Shown here: positions 1 to 13,419 of the stretch, piece after piece
How the letters are laid out: the number at the start of each line of letters is the position of its first letter
Numbering within the stretch: position 1 is the stretch's first letter
NCBI RefSeq assembly: GCF_001550135.1
Contig: NZ_LRUE01000005.1
Coordinates: forward strand, 248,001-312,000
Length of the DNA: 64,000 nucleotides
Reading direction: 5' to 3'
Origin: Pseudoalteromonas shioyasakiensis
GTDB lineage: Bacteria > Pseudomonadota > Gammaproteobacteria > Enterobacterales > Alteromonadaceae
The notes under the pieces: generated by a model
Told to the model about the DNA's origin: nothing
Database searches by the model: none
The model's input: the letters and a program-made list of their open reading frames with translations, nothing else
Translations under genes and position numbers: made by a program

Positions 1-503
1 AAACCAGCTTGGCGAACTAAAAAGTAGCGGTCTAAACGGTAACGTTCGTCTTGCTGAAGATATACATTATTTAAGCTTGCGCCGCTGTATAATAATGTGT
101 CGTCAATCACAAAGCCTTTTAAATGCAGTACCCCGAAAAGCTCTTTGGCTTTTACTGGAACACCATGAACTTTAACATTTGATTGATACTGCTCTTGAAA
201 ATCACAATACATGCTGGCATTGCCATCAGACTTAGCCGCACCAATTAAACCACGTTGAGCACGGTGAAAATCAACCAGTACTTTTACTTCTAACTCAGGG
301 TTAGCAAGTGATGCCTCATGTAACGCTGTTAATATTTCTCGCCCAGCTTCATCGTCTTGCAAATATAAAGCAGTAATATAAATTCTTTTTTTCGCTGCAC
401 CAATTAAACGCAATAGTTCAGTGCGATACTCTTTTGCATTGGTTAAGACTTGTACGTCTTCTGTAGTCAGCCCAAAAGCGGGCTTTTCCTGCCAAAATAC
501 CAT
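1..503 (-). CDS. pssA: CDP-diacylglycerol--serine O-phosphatidyltransferase, 3' part outside window
   Basis: The N-terminal 167 residues are present; the rest lies beyond the left edge. The enzyme makes phosphatidylserine, the precursor of phosphatidylethanolamine, at the inner membrane. The reading frame contains a phospholipase D-type HxK motif at residues 127-129 (HLKGFVIDD), followed by SGASLNNVYL and a basic YRLDRYFLVR stretch, which matches the proteobacterial PssA/PLD type rather than the small membrane type. The second HKD motif is not in view. ATG at 503 is preceded by an ACAGG ribosome-binding site. It is divergent from trxB. The identification comes from memory of the E. coli PssA sequence. 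Confidence 0.88.
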   Translation of the reverse strand, partial: MVFWQEKPAFGLTTEDVQVLTNAKEYRTELLRLIGAAKKRIYITALYLQDDEAGREILTALHEASLANPELEVKVLVDFHRAQRGLIGAAKSDGNASMYCDFQEQYQSNVKVHGVPVKAKELFGVLHLKGFVIDDTLLYSGASLNNVYLQQDERYRLDRYFLVRQAG

Positions 504-721
504 AATTGCCTGTTCGTTTAGTTAGCTCATACCAAGAGCTAATATCAAAATTAGCTAAAACATACCAAAAAAATATTGCTTGGTCATGAATTACCGTACT
601 TTGATCACAGAACAATTTGTAATTAGCCTATTTTATGAGCAAAAAGAGTTATTTAAATTATAATAAGTAAGGATTATTTGACAGCTTAGCGATTTGACTA
701 AAAAAATAATCAGGGCTTTTG

Positions 722-1742
<1,021 letters not shown>

Positions 1743-1770
1743 AATAGTTGATCTAAAGCACTAAATACTA

Positions 1771-1799
1771 GGGGCTGTTGTAAAACAGCCCCTTTTTTA
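1771..1799 (+). terminator. Rho-independent terminator of trxB
   Basis: A 9-bp perfect stem (GGGGCTGTT / AACAGCCCC) with a GTAA loop is followed by a run of six T. Confidence 0.93.
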
Positions 1800-1847
1800 T
1801 AGCTAAATTTTTGTTAAAATCAGAGCAAATAACAACGATACGCTGAT

Positions 1848-2564
1848 ATGATCAAGCAACTATACCAACTCTCGCCCGAGACTGTTGATTTTCCAGACCC
1901 AGAACTCTCCCTTGATGAGCCCGATGGCCTGTTAGCAATTGGCGGGGATTTATCAGTTGAGCGCATTAAAAATGCCTATAACACCGGTATTTTCCCTTGG
2001 TTTAGTGACTATGAGCCTATTATGTGGTGGTCACCTAGCATGCGTGGTGTTATTGAGCTTAATGAATTTCATGTTAGTCGCAGTTTAAAAAAGCATTTAA
2101 GGCGTTTTCCTGTACGTGTCACTATTAATCACGCATTTGCCCACGTTATCAATGCCTGTCGTGAGCAACGTATCGATGCAGAAGGTACATGGATCACTGA
2201 GCAAATGATGCATGCCTACATTGAAGCGCACCACCAGGGTCTAGCACACAGCCTTGAAATATGGCACCAAGATGAACTCGTAGCTGGTCTCTATGGCATT
2301 ATGCAAAATGGCATATTTTGTGGTGAATCAATGTTTCATCAAGTCAGTAATGGCTCAAAGCTGGCGATGTGGGCATTAGTTAATTGGCTTAAGAAGCACC
2401 AAGCCCATTTTATTGATTGCCAACTAGAAAACCCTTATTTAATCACTTTAGGTGCAAAAGTTATCCCACGTAGAGAATTTTTAACTAGACTTAAATTAGC
2501 GCACAGTTATGTGCCTAAAAAAGATATGTGGCAACCACAAGAGTTGATTAATATTTATGACTGA
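1848..2564 (+). CDS. aat: Leucyl/phenylalanyl-tRNA--protein transferase
   Basis: A 238-residue cytoplasmic enzyme that adds Leu or Phe from aminoacyl-tRNA to proteins with N-terminal Arg or Lys, making N-degrons read by ClpS-ClpAP. Family hallmarks seen are LLAIGGDLS, NTGIFPWF, MWWSPSMRGV, GESMFH and the C-terminal IDCQLENPYLITLGA. It overlaps bpt by eight bases, so the two are co-transcribed. The clpS and clpA genes that consume its products lie about 1.2 kb downstream on the other strand. Confidence 0.97.
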   Translation: MIKQLYQLSPETVDFPDPELSLDEPDGLLAIGGDLSVERIKNAYNTGIFPWFSDYEPIMWWSPSMRGVIELNEFHVSRSLKKHLRRFPVRVTINHAFAHVINACREQRIDAEGTWITEQMMHAYIEAHHQGLAHSLEIWHQDELVAGLYGIMQNGIFCGESMFHQVSNGSKLAMWALVNWLKKHQAHFIDCQLENPYLITLGAKVIPRREFLTRLKLAHSYVPKKDMWQPQELINIYD

Positions 2565-3261
2565 GCACTTACCCGCTAGGCTTGGTTTAAGCCAGCAATT
2601 TGATTGCAGTTATTTACCCGACCGTCAGGAGCAACTACTTGTTATACTTGACCCAAGTTGTTATTGCCCTGATAAATTTGAACAGTTATTAGCATTGGGT
2701 TTTAGACGCAGTGGCGACCAAATCTATCGTCCACATTGCCCTATTTGTAATGCCTGTAATTCAGTGCGCGTTTTGGCCCAACAATTTACCCCTTCAAAAT
2801 CACAAAAGCGCAAATTAAATAAAGCAAATAAGGTTTTCACAGTCAGTTATAGTGAATACGAACGCGCAGAATATTACCCGTTATATTGCAAATACATCAC
2901 GCAAAGGCATCAAGATGGTTCAATGTTTCCGCCTGATCAAAGTCAGTACGAAAGCTTTTTGTTTTGCCAGTGGCTACCCGTTACGTTCATAGAGTTAAGA
3001 GATGGCGATAAATTAGTTGCTGTTGCGGTAACCGATTGCATGACCAATGCCCTATCAGCGATTTATACCTTTTTTGATCCCGATTATGAGCAATACAGTA
3101 TTGGTAGCATCATGATCATGGAGCAAATTAAATTTGCAAAACAACAAGCAAAACAATTTGTCTATTTAGGTTACCAAATCGACGAATGCACTAAAATGAA
3201 ATATAAAACCCAATTTTTGCCTGCACAAAAGCACATTGGCGACGAGTGGTTGGCGATTTAA
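2557..3261 (+). CDS. bpt: Aspartate/glutamate leucyltransferase (bacterial arginyl-tRNA-transferase family)
   Basis: A 234-residue protein of the ATE1-like family; the bacterial Bpt members attach Leu to N-terminal Asp or Glu, extending the N-end rule. A conserved Cys cluster PHCPICNACNSVRV follows the N-terminal SCYCPDKFEQLLALGFRRSG segment, and the C-terminal GNAT-like half ends with IYTFFDPDY, YLGYQIDECTKMKYK and FLPAQ. The start overlaps the end of aat by eight bases, implying translational coupling. The symbol ate is also used for this gene. Confidence 0.93.
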   Translation: MTEHLPARLGLSQQFDCSYLPDRQEQLLVILDPSCYCPDKFEQLLALGFRRSGDQIYRPHCPICNACNSVRVLAQQFTPSKSQKRKLNKANKVFTVSYSEYERAEYYPLYCKYITQRHQDGSMFPPDQSQYESFLFCQWLPVTFIELRDGDKLVAVAVTDCMTNALSAIYTFFDPDYEQYSIGSIMIMEQIKFAKQQAKQFVYLGYQIDECTKMKYKTQFLPAQKHIGDEWLAI

Positions 3262-3333
3262 TTTACAAAATTAAGCCCTGTAGCTTTACTTATTGCTGTA
3301 TTTTCGGCAAAATCTGCAGCGTTTAACTATTAA

Positions 3334-3570
<237 letters not shown>

Positions 3571-3696
3571 GTTAGTGCGTTAACGAGAGATTTAGCTTTT
3601 TGCTGCTTTGAATGAGCAGGTGTGTTTATTACAAAGAGCTAAAAGCGTTTGTTAAATGGTGTTAAAACTAATTTAGTTTTAATTCCATTTAATAAA

Positions 3697-3730
3697 CAAA
3701 AAGCCCAGCAATTGCTGGGCTTTTTGTTTT
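3697..3730. terminator. Bidirectional terminator between infA and clpA
   Basis: AGCCCAGCA / TGCTGGGCT form a 9-bp stem around a two-base centre, flanked by A-rich sequence on the left and TTTTTGTTTT on the right, so it can end both convergent transcripts. Confidence 0.93.
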
Positions 3731-3744
3731 TAGATAAAAACAAC

Positions 3745-6009
3745 TTAAGCTGTTTCTAGGCTAGTTTCAAAGTCAAAGTGGATTTTCTTATCTTTCACAG
3801 ATACTTTAACCGAACCACCATCGGCTAGCTCACCAAACAAGATTGCATTTGCCAGCGGCTTTTTAAGCTCATCTTGAATAACACGCGCCATTGGGCGTGC
3901 ACCCATCGCTTTATCATAGCCTTTATCTGCCAACCACTCTCTTGCTTTGGATGTAAGTTCAAGGTTAACCGACTTCTTATCAAGTTGCGCTTGTAACTCA
4001 ACAATGAACTTATCAACCACTTGCAAGATAATCTCTTTCTCAAGGTGATTAAACCAAATGATATTATCTAAGCGGTTTCTAAACTCAGGTGAAAACACTT
4101 TGTTGATTTCACTCATCGCATCATGAGAATGGTCTTGTTCGGTAAAACCAATCGACTTACGTACAGTCTCTTGAACACCCGCATTCGTCGTCATCACCAA
4201 TACAACATTTCTGAAATCGGCTTTACGGCCGTTGTTATCAGTAAGTGTACCGTGATCCATTACTTGCAGTAGAATGTTGTAAATATCTGAATGTGCTTTT
4301 TCAATTTCGTCCAGTAGTACAACTGCATGCGGGTTTTTAATTACCGCTTCAGTTAACAAACCACCTTGCTCAAAACCAACATAGCCAGGAGGTGCACCAA
4401 TTAGACGACTGACCGCATGACGTTCAACGTATTCAGACATATCAAAGCGAATAAACTCAACACCCATACACTTAGCAAGCTGCTTAGTGACTTCTGTTTT
4501 ACCAACCCCTGTTGGGCCTGCAAATAAGAACGAACCCACTGGTTTGTCTTCGTTAGCAAGCCCAGAGCGCGATAAACGAATTGCTGAAGTCAACGCATCG
4601 ATTGATTGGTCTTGACCAAACACTAGCATTTTCAGGTTACGGTCAAGGTTTTTAAGCGTCTCTTTATCGCTAGATGAAACGCTTTGCTGAGGAATACGCG
4701 CCATCTTAGATACAATTAGCTCGATATCAGCCACGCCAATTGTTTTCTTACGCTTAGAAACAGGCTGTAAACGCTGATTAGCACCTGCTTCATCAATAAC
4801 ATCAATAGCCTTGTCTGGTAAATGACGTTCATTAATGTATTTAGCACTAAGTTCTGCTGCCGCTTTCAATGCCTTTTGTGTATAACGAATACCATGATGC
4901 TCTTCGTAACGCTCTTTTAAACCGTTAAGAATTTTCGTGGTATCAGCCACACTTGGCTCAAGCACATCAATTTTTTGGAAACGACGTACTAACGCACGGT
5001 CTTTTTCAAAGATATTCTTGAACTCGTTATAAGTCGTTGAGCCCATGCAGCGCAGCTTACCACTCGAAAGTAGCGGTTTAATTAGGTTCGATGCATCCAT
5101 TACGCCACCCGATGCTGCACCGGCACCAATGATGGTATGAATTTCATCAATAAATAAAATTGAACCTGGTTTAGCTTGTAACTCTTTAAGCAGCGATTTG
5201 AAACGTTTTTCGAAGTCGCCACGGTATTTGGTACCCGCTAATAATGCGCCCATATCGAGTGAGTAGACAACAGCATCGGCAATCACTTCAGGCACTTCTT
5301 TATTTACAATACGATAAGCTAAGCCTTCAGCAATGGCTGTTTTACCCACCCCTGCTTCACCAACCAAGAGCGGGTTATTTTTCTTACGACGACATAACAC
5401 TTGTACAGTGCGTTCAACTTCGTTGTCGCGACCCACTAATGGGTCAATATTGCCATCAATCGCTTGCTGATTCAGGTTAGTCGTAAAGTTTTCAAGCTTA
5501 GTCGGCTCTTCACCTTGCACTTCTTGCACTTCTTCATGAATGTCATCGTGATCTTCACCGCCGATATCATCATCTGTTTTAGAAATGCCATGCGAAATAA
5601 AGTTAACAATATCTAAACGATTAACATCTGATTTTTTAAGTAAATAAACAGCTTGGCTTTCTTGCTCAGAAAAAATTGCCACTAGCACATTAACGCCAGT
5701 TACTTCGTTTTTGCCAGATGATTGCACGTGAAATACAGCGCGCTGCAATACACGCTGAAAACCTAACGTCGGTTGCGTTTCTCTGTCTTCTTCAAGATCA
5801 GGAATAACCGGCGTTGTTTCATCAATAAAATCTGATAATTCGACTTTTAATGCGCCCATATCAACGCCGCAGGCGTTTAGCGCTTCTCCAGCAGAAGGGT
5901 TATCGAGCAGTGCAAGTAAAAGATGCTCGACAGTCATAAATTCATGACGGCGTGTTCTCGCTTCGCGAAACGCCGCATTCAAGGTTAGTTCTAAGTCTTT
6001 GTTTAGCAT
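3745..6009 (-). CDS. clpA: ATP-dependent Clp protease ATP-binding subunit ClpA
   Basis: A AAA+ unfoldase of about 754 residues that feeds substrates to ClpP. An N-terminal Clp repeat domain (about 1-145), an acidic linker (about 146-170) and two AAA modules are seen: Walker A GEAGVGKT at 219-226 (numbered from the TTG at 6015) with Walker B ILFIDEIH, then Walker A GPTGVGKT near 500 with Walker [16 protein letters not shown] two codons upstream could also start the frame, but the ATG at 6009 has AAGGGG six bases before it and gives the usual MLNKDLE start. It is downstream of clpS on the same strand. Confidence 0.97.
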   Translation of the reverse strand: MLNKDLELTLNAAFREARTRRHEFMTVEHLLLALLDNPSAGEALNACGVDMGALKVELSDFIDETTPVIPDLEEDRETQPTLGFQRVLQRAVFHVQSSGKNEVTGVNVLVAIFSEQESQAVYLLKKSDVNRLDIVNFISHGISKTDDDIGGEDHDDIHEEVQEVQGEEPTKLENFTTNLNQQAIDGNIDPLVGRDNEVERTVQVLCRRKKNNPLLVGEAGVGKTAIAEGLAYRIVNKEVPEVIADAVVYSLDMGALLAGTKYRGDFEKRFKSLLKELQAKPGSILFIDEIHTIIGAGAASGGVMDASNLIKPLLSSGKLRCMGSTTYNEFKNIFEKDRALVRRFQKIDVLEPSVADTTKILNGLKERYEEHHGIRYTQKALKAAAELSAKYINERHLPDKAIDVIDEAGANQRLQPVSKRKKTIGVADIELIVSKMARIPQQSVSSSDKETLKNLDRNLKMLVFGQDQSIDALTSAIRLSRSGLANEDKPVGSFLFAGPTGVGKTEVTKQLAKCMGVEFIRFDMSEYVERHAVSRLIGAPPGYVGFEQGGLLTEAVIKNPHAVVLLDEIEKAHSDIYNILLQVMDHGTLTDNNGRKADFRNVVLVMTTNAGVQETVRKSIGFTEQDHSHDAMSEINKVFSPEFRNRLDNIIWFNHLEKEIILQVVDKFIVELQAQLDKKSVNLELTSKAREWLADKGYDKAMGARPMARVIQDELKKPLANAILFGELADGGSVKVSVKDKKIHFDFETSLETA

Positions 6010-6080
6010 TGGCAACCCCTTACTGAGATAATATTTATATACCGTTGTGACGGGCTAATTGGTTCACCCTACCTTGGTAT

Positions 6081-6398
6081 TTATTCCTGCTCACAACTAC
6101 ATAGCAGTGGATGCTCGTTGTCTCGTGCGTAACGATTAACTTGTTCAGCTTTGGTATGAGCTACATCGGCGCTGTAAACACCGCAAATTGCTTTACCGTT
6201 ATGATGAACTTGAAGCATCACATCTGTTGCTCTATCGCTATCCATATTAAAAAACGTCATTAGTACTTCTATCACAAAGTCCATAGGCGTGTAATCATCA
6301 TTATTTAAAATGACTTTATATTTTCGCGGTGGTTGCAATTTTTGCTTTTCACTGTCGCGAACTGTTTCAATAACACCAGAATCTTTCATGCCACTCAT
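6081..6398 (-). CDS. clpS: ATP-dependent Clp protease adaptor ClpS
   Basis: A 105-residue adaptor that binds N-degron substrates and docks on the ClpA N-domain. [20 protein letters not shown] is the signature, followed by the [15 protein letters not shown] segment and the usual C-terminal acidic helix. The gene precedes clpA with a 71-base gap, consistent with one operon, and is divergent from cspD as in many gammaproteobacteria. Together with aat and bpt it completes a local N-end-rule pathway. Confidence 0.97.
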   Translation of the reverse strand: MSGMKDSGVIETVRDSEKQKLQPPRKYKVILNNDDYTPMDFVIEVLMTFFNMDSDRATDVMLQVHHNGKAICGVYSADVAHTKAEQVNRYARDNEHPLLCSCEQE

Positions 6399-6598
6399 AA
6401 TTAAATATAGTCTTGTCTTTAGAACTCAAGCAAACTTGAATAAAAAAATAAATAAATTGTTAAAAAATAGTCTAAAACACTTGACTGACTGGCTAAATAA
6501 ACTACAGTCAAATATAGATTGATTAATCATTAGTCAGTCTAGCAAATTACACGGTTTAGAATAACTAAATTAGTCAACTTATAGAAGGATGTAGAAGT

Positions 6599-6814
6599 AT
6601 GGCTTGTGGAAAAGTCAAATGGTTCAACAATGCCAAAGGTTTTGGCTTCATCGTAGAAGACGGCAGCGAGACTGATATATTCGCTCATTACTCAACGATT
6701 GTAATGGACGGTTATAAAACACTTAAAGCTGGTCAAGATGTAACATTCGAATTGCAACAAGGTCCAAAAGGGTTACACGCAACGAATATTGCGCCTAACG
6801 ATGAAATCTCTTAG
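6599..6814 (+). CDS. cspD: Cold-shock-like protein CspD
   Basis: A 71-residue single-stranded nucleic-acid-binding cold-shock domain protein. RNP1 reads KGFGFI and RNP2 reads DIFAHY; the start GKVKWFNNAKGFGFI and the C-terminal HATNIAP fit CspD, a stationary-phase inhibitor of replication in E. coli, better than CspA. AGAAGGATG lies upstream of the start. Its divergent placement next to clpSA is the conserved context that supports the cspD name. RNP2 having Ile-Phe-Ala instead of the commoner Val-Phe-Val is typical of this subgroup. Confidence 0.93.
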   Translation: MACGKVKWFNNAKGFGFIVEDGSETDIFAHYSTIVMDGYKTLKAGQDVTFELQQGPKGLHATNIAPNDEIS

Positions 6815-9469
<2,655 letters not shown>

Positions 9470-9496
9470 TTCATTTAAACCTAATCAATTAGCTAT

Positions 9497-9545
9497 AAGA
9501 GAGTTACCTCAGTGTGTTTAACACCGAAGAGGTAACTCTTTTTTA
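9497..9545 (+). terminator. Rho-independent terminator of icd
   Basis: GAGTTACCTC (9501-9510) pairs with GAGGTAACTC (9529-9538), extended by AAGA/TCTT at the base, and is followed by six T. Confidence 0.92.
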
Positions 9546-9600
9546 TTTCAGCGACTTAAAATCAATTTTTAGCAGTCACTTGTAGCGCTCACTTCACTTT

Positions 9601-9762
9601 ATACCAATTCGCTTAATTAAGTGGTCTATTTTGAGGCAAGAAAACCTCGTTGATAACAAGGCAAAAATTTCGTTATTTAGTTGTTCTAAATCAGAAATTT
9701 TTAACGCGGGTAGCGACAGGTTTAATCCCTCAAAATGACTAAGTATTATTGCGGATTGGTAT
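9601..9762. repeat. 162-bp intergenic palindromic element with ATACCAAT termini
   Basis: The element starts ATACCAATTCGC and ends GCGGATTGGTAT, so its ends are inverted repeats of about 12 bp that extend imperfectly to about 26 bp. Internal segments (TTTTGAGG near 9630 and CCTCAAAA near 9728) are also complementary, so the whole can fold as a long hairpin. Similar ATACCAAT-ended elements are recalled as dispersed repeats in Pseudoalteromonas and related genera. No transposase is inside. It overlaps the 3' end of the kinase gene. Confidence 0.75.
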
Positions 9763-12019
9763 TAGACCACTTTAGTAAAGCCGTTTTAACACATTGGTAG
9801 TCAATCGGCTTGGCAACAAAATCATTCATTCCTGCGGCAAAACATCGCTGCTTATCAGCTTCAAGTACATTGGCTGTTAAGGCAATAATAGGGATAGCTC
9901 TATACTCTGGCATTTCTCTTATACGTATTGTTGCTTGCGGGCCATCAAGTACAGGCATCTGCATATCCATAAATATAATATCAAAGCTGTTTTGCAGATT
10001 ATTTTCCCCACTATGTTCCTTACATAGCGCAATAGCTTGCTCGCCATCCCCTGCTATTTTTATTGAGCTTATACCAAACTCATTTAACATCGCTTCGATA
10101 ACAACCTGATTAATGTCATTATCTTCTACTACAAGCACATGTAATGATGAAAAGTCTGCTTGTTCCTCTTCAGATTCTTGCCTATTTACGACTTCAAACT
10201 CAGATTGCTCAATAACCTGTGTTGTTTTTAGCTCAAAATAAAAGTGAGACCCCTGCCTAACTTCACTCTCAACTTTTAAAGGGGCATCCATCAAATTTAG
10301 TAACTTACTTGAGATAGCAAGGCCGAGACCTGTACCACCGAAGCGCCGCGTAATTGAGGTATCAGCTTGAGAAAACGCTTCAAATAGCTTACCGAGATTT
10401 TCTTTTGCGATACCTATTCCTGTATCAATCACGCCAAATTTGATGCTCAGATCATCGCCGCCTAGCTCATTAATTTTTACGCTAAGCGTCACACTGCCTT
10501 TCTCGGTGAATTTAATTGCATTCCCTAACAGATTTATCAACACTTGTTTTAGGCGGGCTTCATCAGCAAAGAAAACACAATGTTGATATTCTTCAGCAAC
10601 AGAAATATTCAACTTGATATGCTTACTTTGGGCTTGCTCTTTAAATAAATGTTGAAGCTCATCTAGTAGCGAATTTAGATGTATAGGCACAGACTCTAAC
10701 TCAATTTTAGAGGCTTCAATCTTACTTATATCTAAAATGTCGTTGATGATTACCAATAAACCTGCCCCTGAAGATTGTATAATATTAAGCATCTTCATTT
10801 GTTCATGCGACAAACTGGTACGGCTCAACTGCCGCGCCATTCCTAAAATGCCATTCATAGGGGTTCTAATTTCATGGCTCATATTTGCTAGGAACTCTGA
10901 TTTCACTTTAGTTGTATGCTCGGCTGTTTTCTTCGCCTGAGTTAAATCTTGACTGAGCACCCGAAATCTATCTGCCGCAGTCGCAAGCACACCAATTTCA
11001 TCGTTACGCTTTAAGTCATAAATAGGAGCTGATAAATCACCCGCTAAGAAGTATTGGAAACTTGTAGTTAAACGTGTGATTGCGCGCGATATATGCAGGT
11101 GGAAAAAGATGGCAAGCGCTATAATGTAGATAACCACGCCAACAGCAAGAAAACGCAGAGTTTGATCTGATTTTATTACTGTTTCTTGCGCTTCACTTTT
11201 AATCTTTTGTAATTTTGCTAAAGATTTCTCTCTTAGTTTATCTGCAAGGGTACTGAACTCAATAGCATCGCCAGCCATAACAACATTAACCAAGCTTAAA
11301 TAATTTCGGTTAGCCTGCACACCTTTCGAAAATGCCTGCTTATATGTTTTAGCATGTTCACGGTTATTACTTAGCTCAGTGTTGGTTTGTGTCTGATTTG
11401 ATAAAATAGCCAGCGCCTTATTAACCGATGCTCTTTTCGAATAATCCTTTTTGGCCAGAAACAAAGACGCATCACGATGTAATTCATGCCATACATTGAG
11501 ATGTTCAGTGATAGCCAGCTTCTCGTCATTGCTAGTCGCAGTTAATTTGAGGTTGTTTAATTCATTAATGGCAGCTAAATAGATTTGCGGTAGCTCAACG
11601 TCAGTGAGCTCTGTTTTGATTTCATAACGCTTGGCAAGCACGTTTAGATTTTCGCCGTACCGTGAAATCAGCTGAGACATTGAATTTAAATAAACTTGGC
11701 TTTCAAGTTCATCACTTTTCAGATCAACACTTTCTAAACGTGCTTTTATACTTTCAAAGTTCTCTATTATTTTACTAAATACGGTTTTACTACCTGAGAA
11801 TCCATAAACTGAAATATCCCGCTGCATTTCAACAATATCTTTATTTATACGAAGTATACCCACGGCATAATTACTAATGCGGCTTATATCGTTAAAAGAT
11901 GTTTCAATTCTTTGCAATCGCTTGTTCAAGACAAAGTAACTCGCCCCCATTACAAGTAAAACGAGGGTTAATGCCAATAACACCTTAGCTGCTAAAGACC
12001 TAGAAAAAATGGTTAGCAA
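9746..12019 (-). CDS. Transmembrane hybrid sensor histidine kinase
   Basis: 757 residues: TM1 about 11-31, a helical periplasmic domain about 32-287, TM2 about 289-309, HAMP about 310-362, HisKA with phospho-acceptor H382 (MSHEIRTPMNG), HATPase with N-box N500, G1 DTGIGI 532-537 and G2 GGTGLGLA 561-568, and a receiver domain (626-745) with D685 and K737. There is no HPt domain, so the phosphate must leave to an external HPt or response regulator. The gene starts nine bases after the solute-binding protein gene, so that protein is the likely periplasmic input. The last five codons and the stop lie inside the palindromic repeat. Confidence 0.93.
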   Translation of the reverse strand: MLTIFSRSLAAKVLLALTLVLLVMGASYFVLNKRLQRIETSFNDISRISNYAVGILRINKDIVEMQRDISVYGFSGSKTVFSKIIENFESIKARLESVDLKSDELESQVYLNSMSQLISRYGENLNVLAKRYEIKTELTDVELPQIYLAAINELNNLKLTATSNDEKLAITEHLNVWHELHRDASLFLAKKDYSKRASVNKALAILSNQTQTNTELSNNREHAKTYKQAFSKGVQANRNYLSLVNVVMAGDAIEFSTLADKLREKSLAKLQKIKSEAQETVIKSDQTLRFLAVGVVIYIIALAIFFHLHISRAITRLTTSFQYFLAGDLSAPIYDLKRNDEIGVLATAADRFRVLSQDLTQAKKTAEHTTKVKSEFLANMSHEIRTPMNGILGMARQLSRTSLSHEQMKMLNIIQSSGAGLLVIINDILDISKIEASKIELESVPIHLNSLLDELQHLFKEQAQSKHIKLNISVAEEYQHCVFFADEARLKQVLINLLGNAIKFTEKGSVTLSVKINELGGDDLSIKFGVIDTGIGIAKENLGKLFEAFSQADTSITRRFGGTGLGLAISSKLLNLMDAPLKVESEVRQGSHFYFELKTTQVIEQSEFEVVNRQESEEEQADFSSLHVLVVEDNDINQVVIEAMLNEFGISSIKIAGDGEQAIALCKEHSGENNLQNSFDIIFMDMQMPVLDGPQATIRIREMPEYRAIPIIALTANVLEADKQRCFAAGMNDFVAKPIDYQCVKTALLKWSNTNPQ

Positions 12020-12028
12020 TGTAGCTCC

Positions 12029-13297
12029 TTATGAGTTCAACAACTCATACCATTTATCTAAACTGTAATCATAATTCGGCATTACCGTATTCCAGACCGC
12101 TATATTGGAAAAACGCTTGATATAGCTACCTCCATCACGTACTTGACCCGCTTGCACAGATATTTTGCCGTCTGTTCCACGTAAATCCATGGATGCTTCT
12201 TGGCCTTCATACCAATATTGCCATTCTGCTTTTGACATGAGAGGCTGACTCCGCTCAGGATTAGAAATGTAATACCCTTGTCTAGCGATAAACGCGCCTG
12301 GATAGCCTGAAAGCCACCAATTCATGTATTCATAAGCAGCATCTTTAACATGACCTTGTGCATTAGCAGATAAGCACATTACTCCATGCCAAGCGCGATA
12401 ACCTTCTTTCGGTGAAGCATAAACAACGGGGATACCTTGCCCTTTGCAGGCACTAACACCGGGCGAAAACATACTTTGAATCGTAACGCGTTTCATTTTC
12501 ATAAAATCGACAGACTGCGGTACCGAAGTCCAAAAACCGGCAAAATGACCTTGCCTTTTCTTTTGCAGTAAAATTGCAAATAGCTGGTCAATTTCGCTAA
12601 TGCTCATATTGCCCATATCTTTAAATGTCATCAGCCCCTGCGCCTCGGCAGCTAAGGCTGCATCAAAAATACCAATTGTTGGTGCATTAACAAGGGCGAC
12701 TTTGCCTTTATTCTTTTCATCGAGTAACCAAGACCAAGACTCAGTTTGGTAAGGAATACCCTTTTCTATGAACTGAGTGTTATAACCAAACGAGTCGACA
12801 TTATGCACGTAAGGCAAGAAACTAATCGAATTAGTTGGTGTAGTTGCAAGCGAACCATCTGCTTGCACATAAAGAAGTTTGTTCGGTGAATCGCCAGCAC
12901 CTAACTTGGCATCTGGCACGATTTTACCTGTTTTGGAAAGTGGATTGATTTCATGCCAATAGGTTAACCGCTCTGTTTCGATAGGTTGAATAGCACCTGC
13001 TTGCCAAAGAATATTAATTGAATCTGACCATTGCTCGTACAAGTCAAAGCTGCTTGGATCAGCCGCAGCTTTTTGCAGCACTGCGGCACTGCCCATTGGG
13101 GTAAATTCAATATTAATACCCAGCTCAAGCATGGCTTTTTGTCTGAGCTCTTCTTGCAAAGTAACATGTGTGCCCATTACCCTAATTGTGGGAGTATTCT
13201 TAGCGAATACATAGGGAGCTTTAAAGGCAAGTGTTGAAGCCACAGCACCAACACCTAATGTTTTTAAAAAGTCTCGGCGGTTATCTGAGTAGCCCAT
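12029..13297 (-). CDS. Tat-exported extracellular solute-binding protein (PotD-like), kinase-linked
   Basis: 422 residues with a twin-arginine signal (NRRDFLKTLG at about 7-16, then a hydrophobic stretch to AKNTP). The mature part resembles family 1 / PotD-type polyamine-binding proteins: an early RVMGTHV strand, SFLPYVHNVDSFGYN and a WHGVMCLSANA segment with YMNWWLSGYPGAF. No ABC permease or ATPase gene is near. Instead it is followed nine bases later by a membrane hybrid kinase, which suggests a sensing role like NspS with MbaA or LuxP with LuxQ. The ligand is unknown; a polyamine is a guess from the fold. Confidence 0.85.
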   Translation of the reverse strand: MGYSDNRRDFLKTLGVGAVASTLAFKAPYVFAKNTPTIRVMGTHVTLQEELRQKAMLELGINIEFTPMGSAAVLQKAAADPSSFDLYEQWSDSINILWQAGAIQPIETERLTYWHEINPLSKTGKIVPDAKLGAGDSPNKLLYVQADGSLATTPTNSISFLPYVHNVDSFGYNTQFIEKGIPYQTESWSWLLDEKNKGKVALVNAPTIGIFDAALAAEAQGLMTFKDMGNMSISEIDQLFAILLQKKRQGHFAGFWTSVPQSVDFMKMKRVTIQSMFSPGVSACKGQGIPVVYASPKEGYRAWHGVMCLSANAQGHVKDAAYEYMNWWLSGYPGAFIARQGYYISNPERSQPLMSKAEWQYWYEGQEASMDLRGTDGKISVQAGQVRDGGSYIKRFSNIAVWNTVMPNYDYSLDKWYELLNS

Positions 13298-13419
13298 TTA
13301 GTATTTCCAACATATTAAACCCGTTAAAAGTATAGGTTAAATTTGAAAATTGCCTAAAATAACTACTCATTTAGCCAGCAATGATTTTTCTAAGCCGAGT
13401 ATTCACAAACTACTATTTC

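Noticed and set aside
418..615. Minus-strand 65-residue ORF upstream of and overlapping pssA
   Set aside because: It is out of frame with the clearly conserved PssA sequence and lacks a ribosome-binding site.
5244..5480. Plus-strand ORF opposite clpA
   Set aside because: It is an antisense shadow of a strongly conserved AAA+ domain; composition follows clpA codon use.
12190..12230. Second copy of the ATACCAAT palindromic element
   Set aside because: Only the eight-base ATACCAAT word occurs inside the solute-binding protein gene; the inverted end and inner segments are missing.
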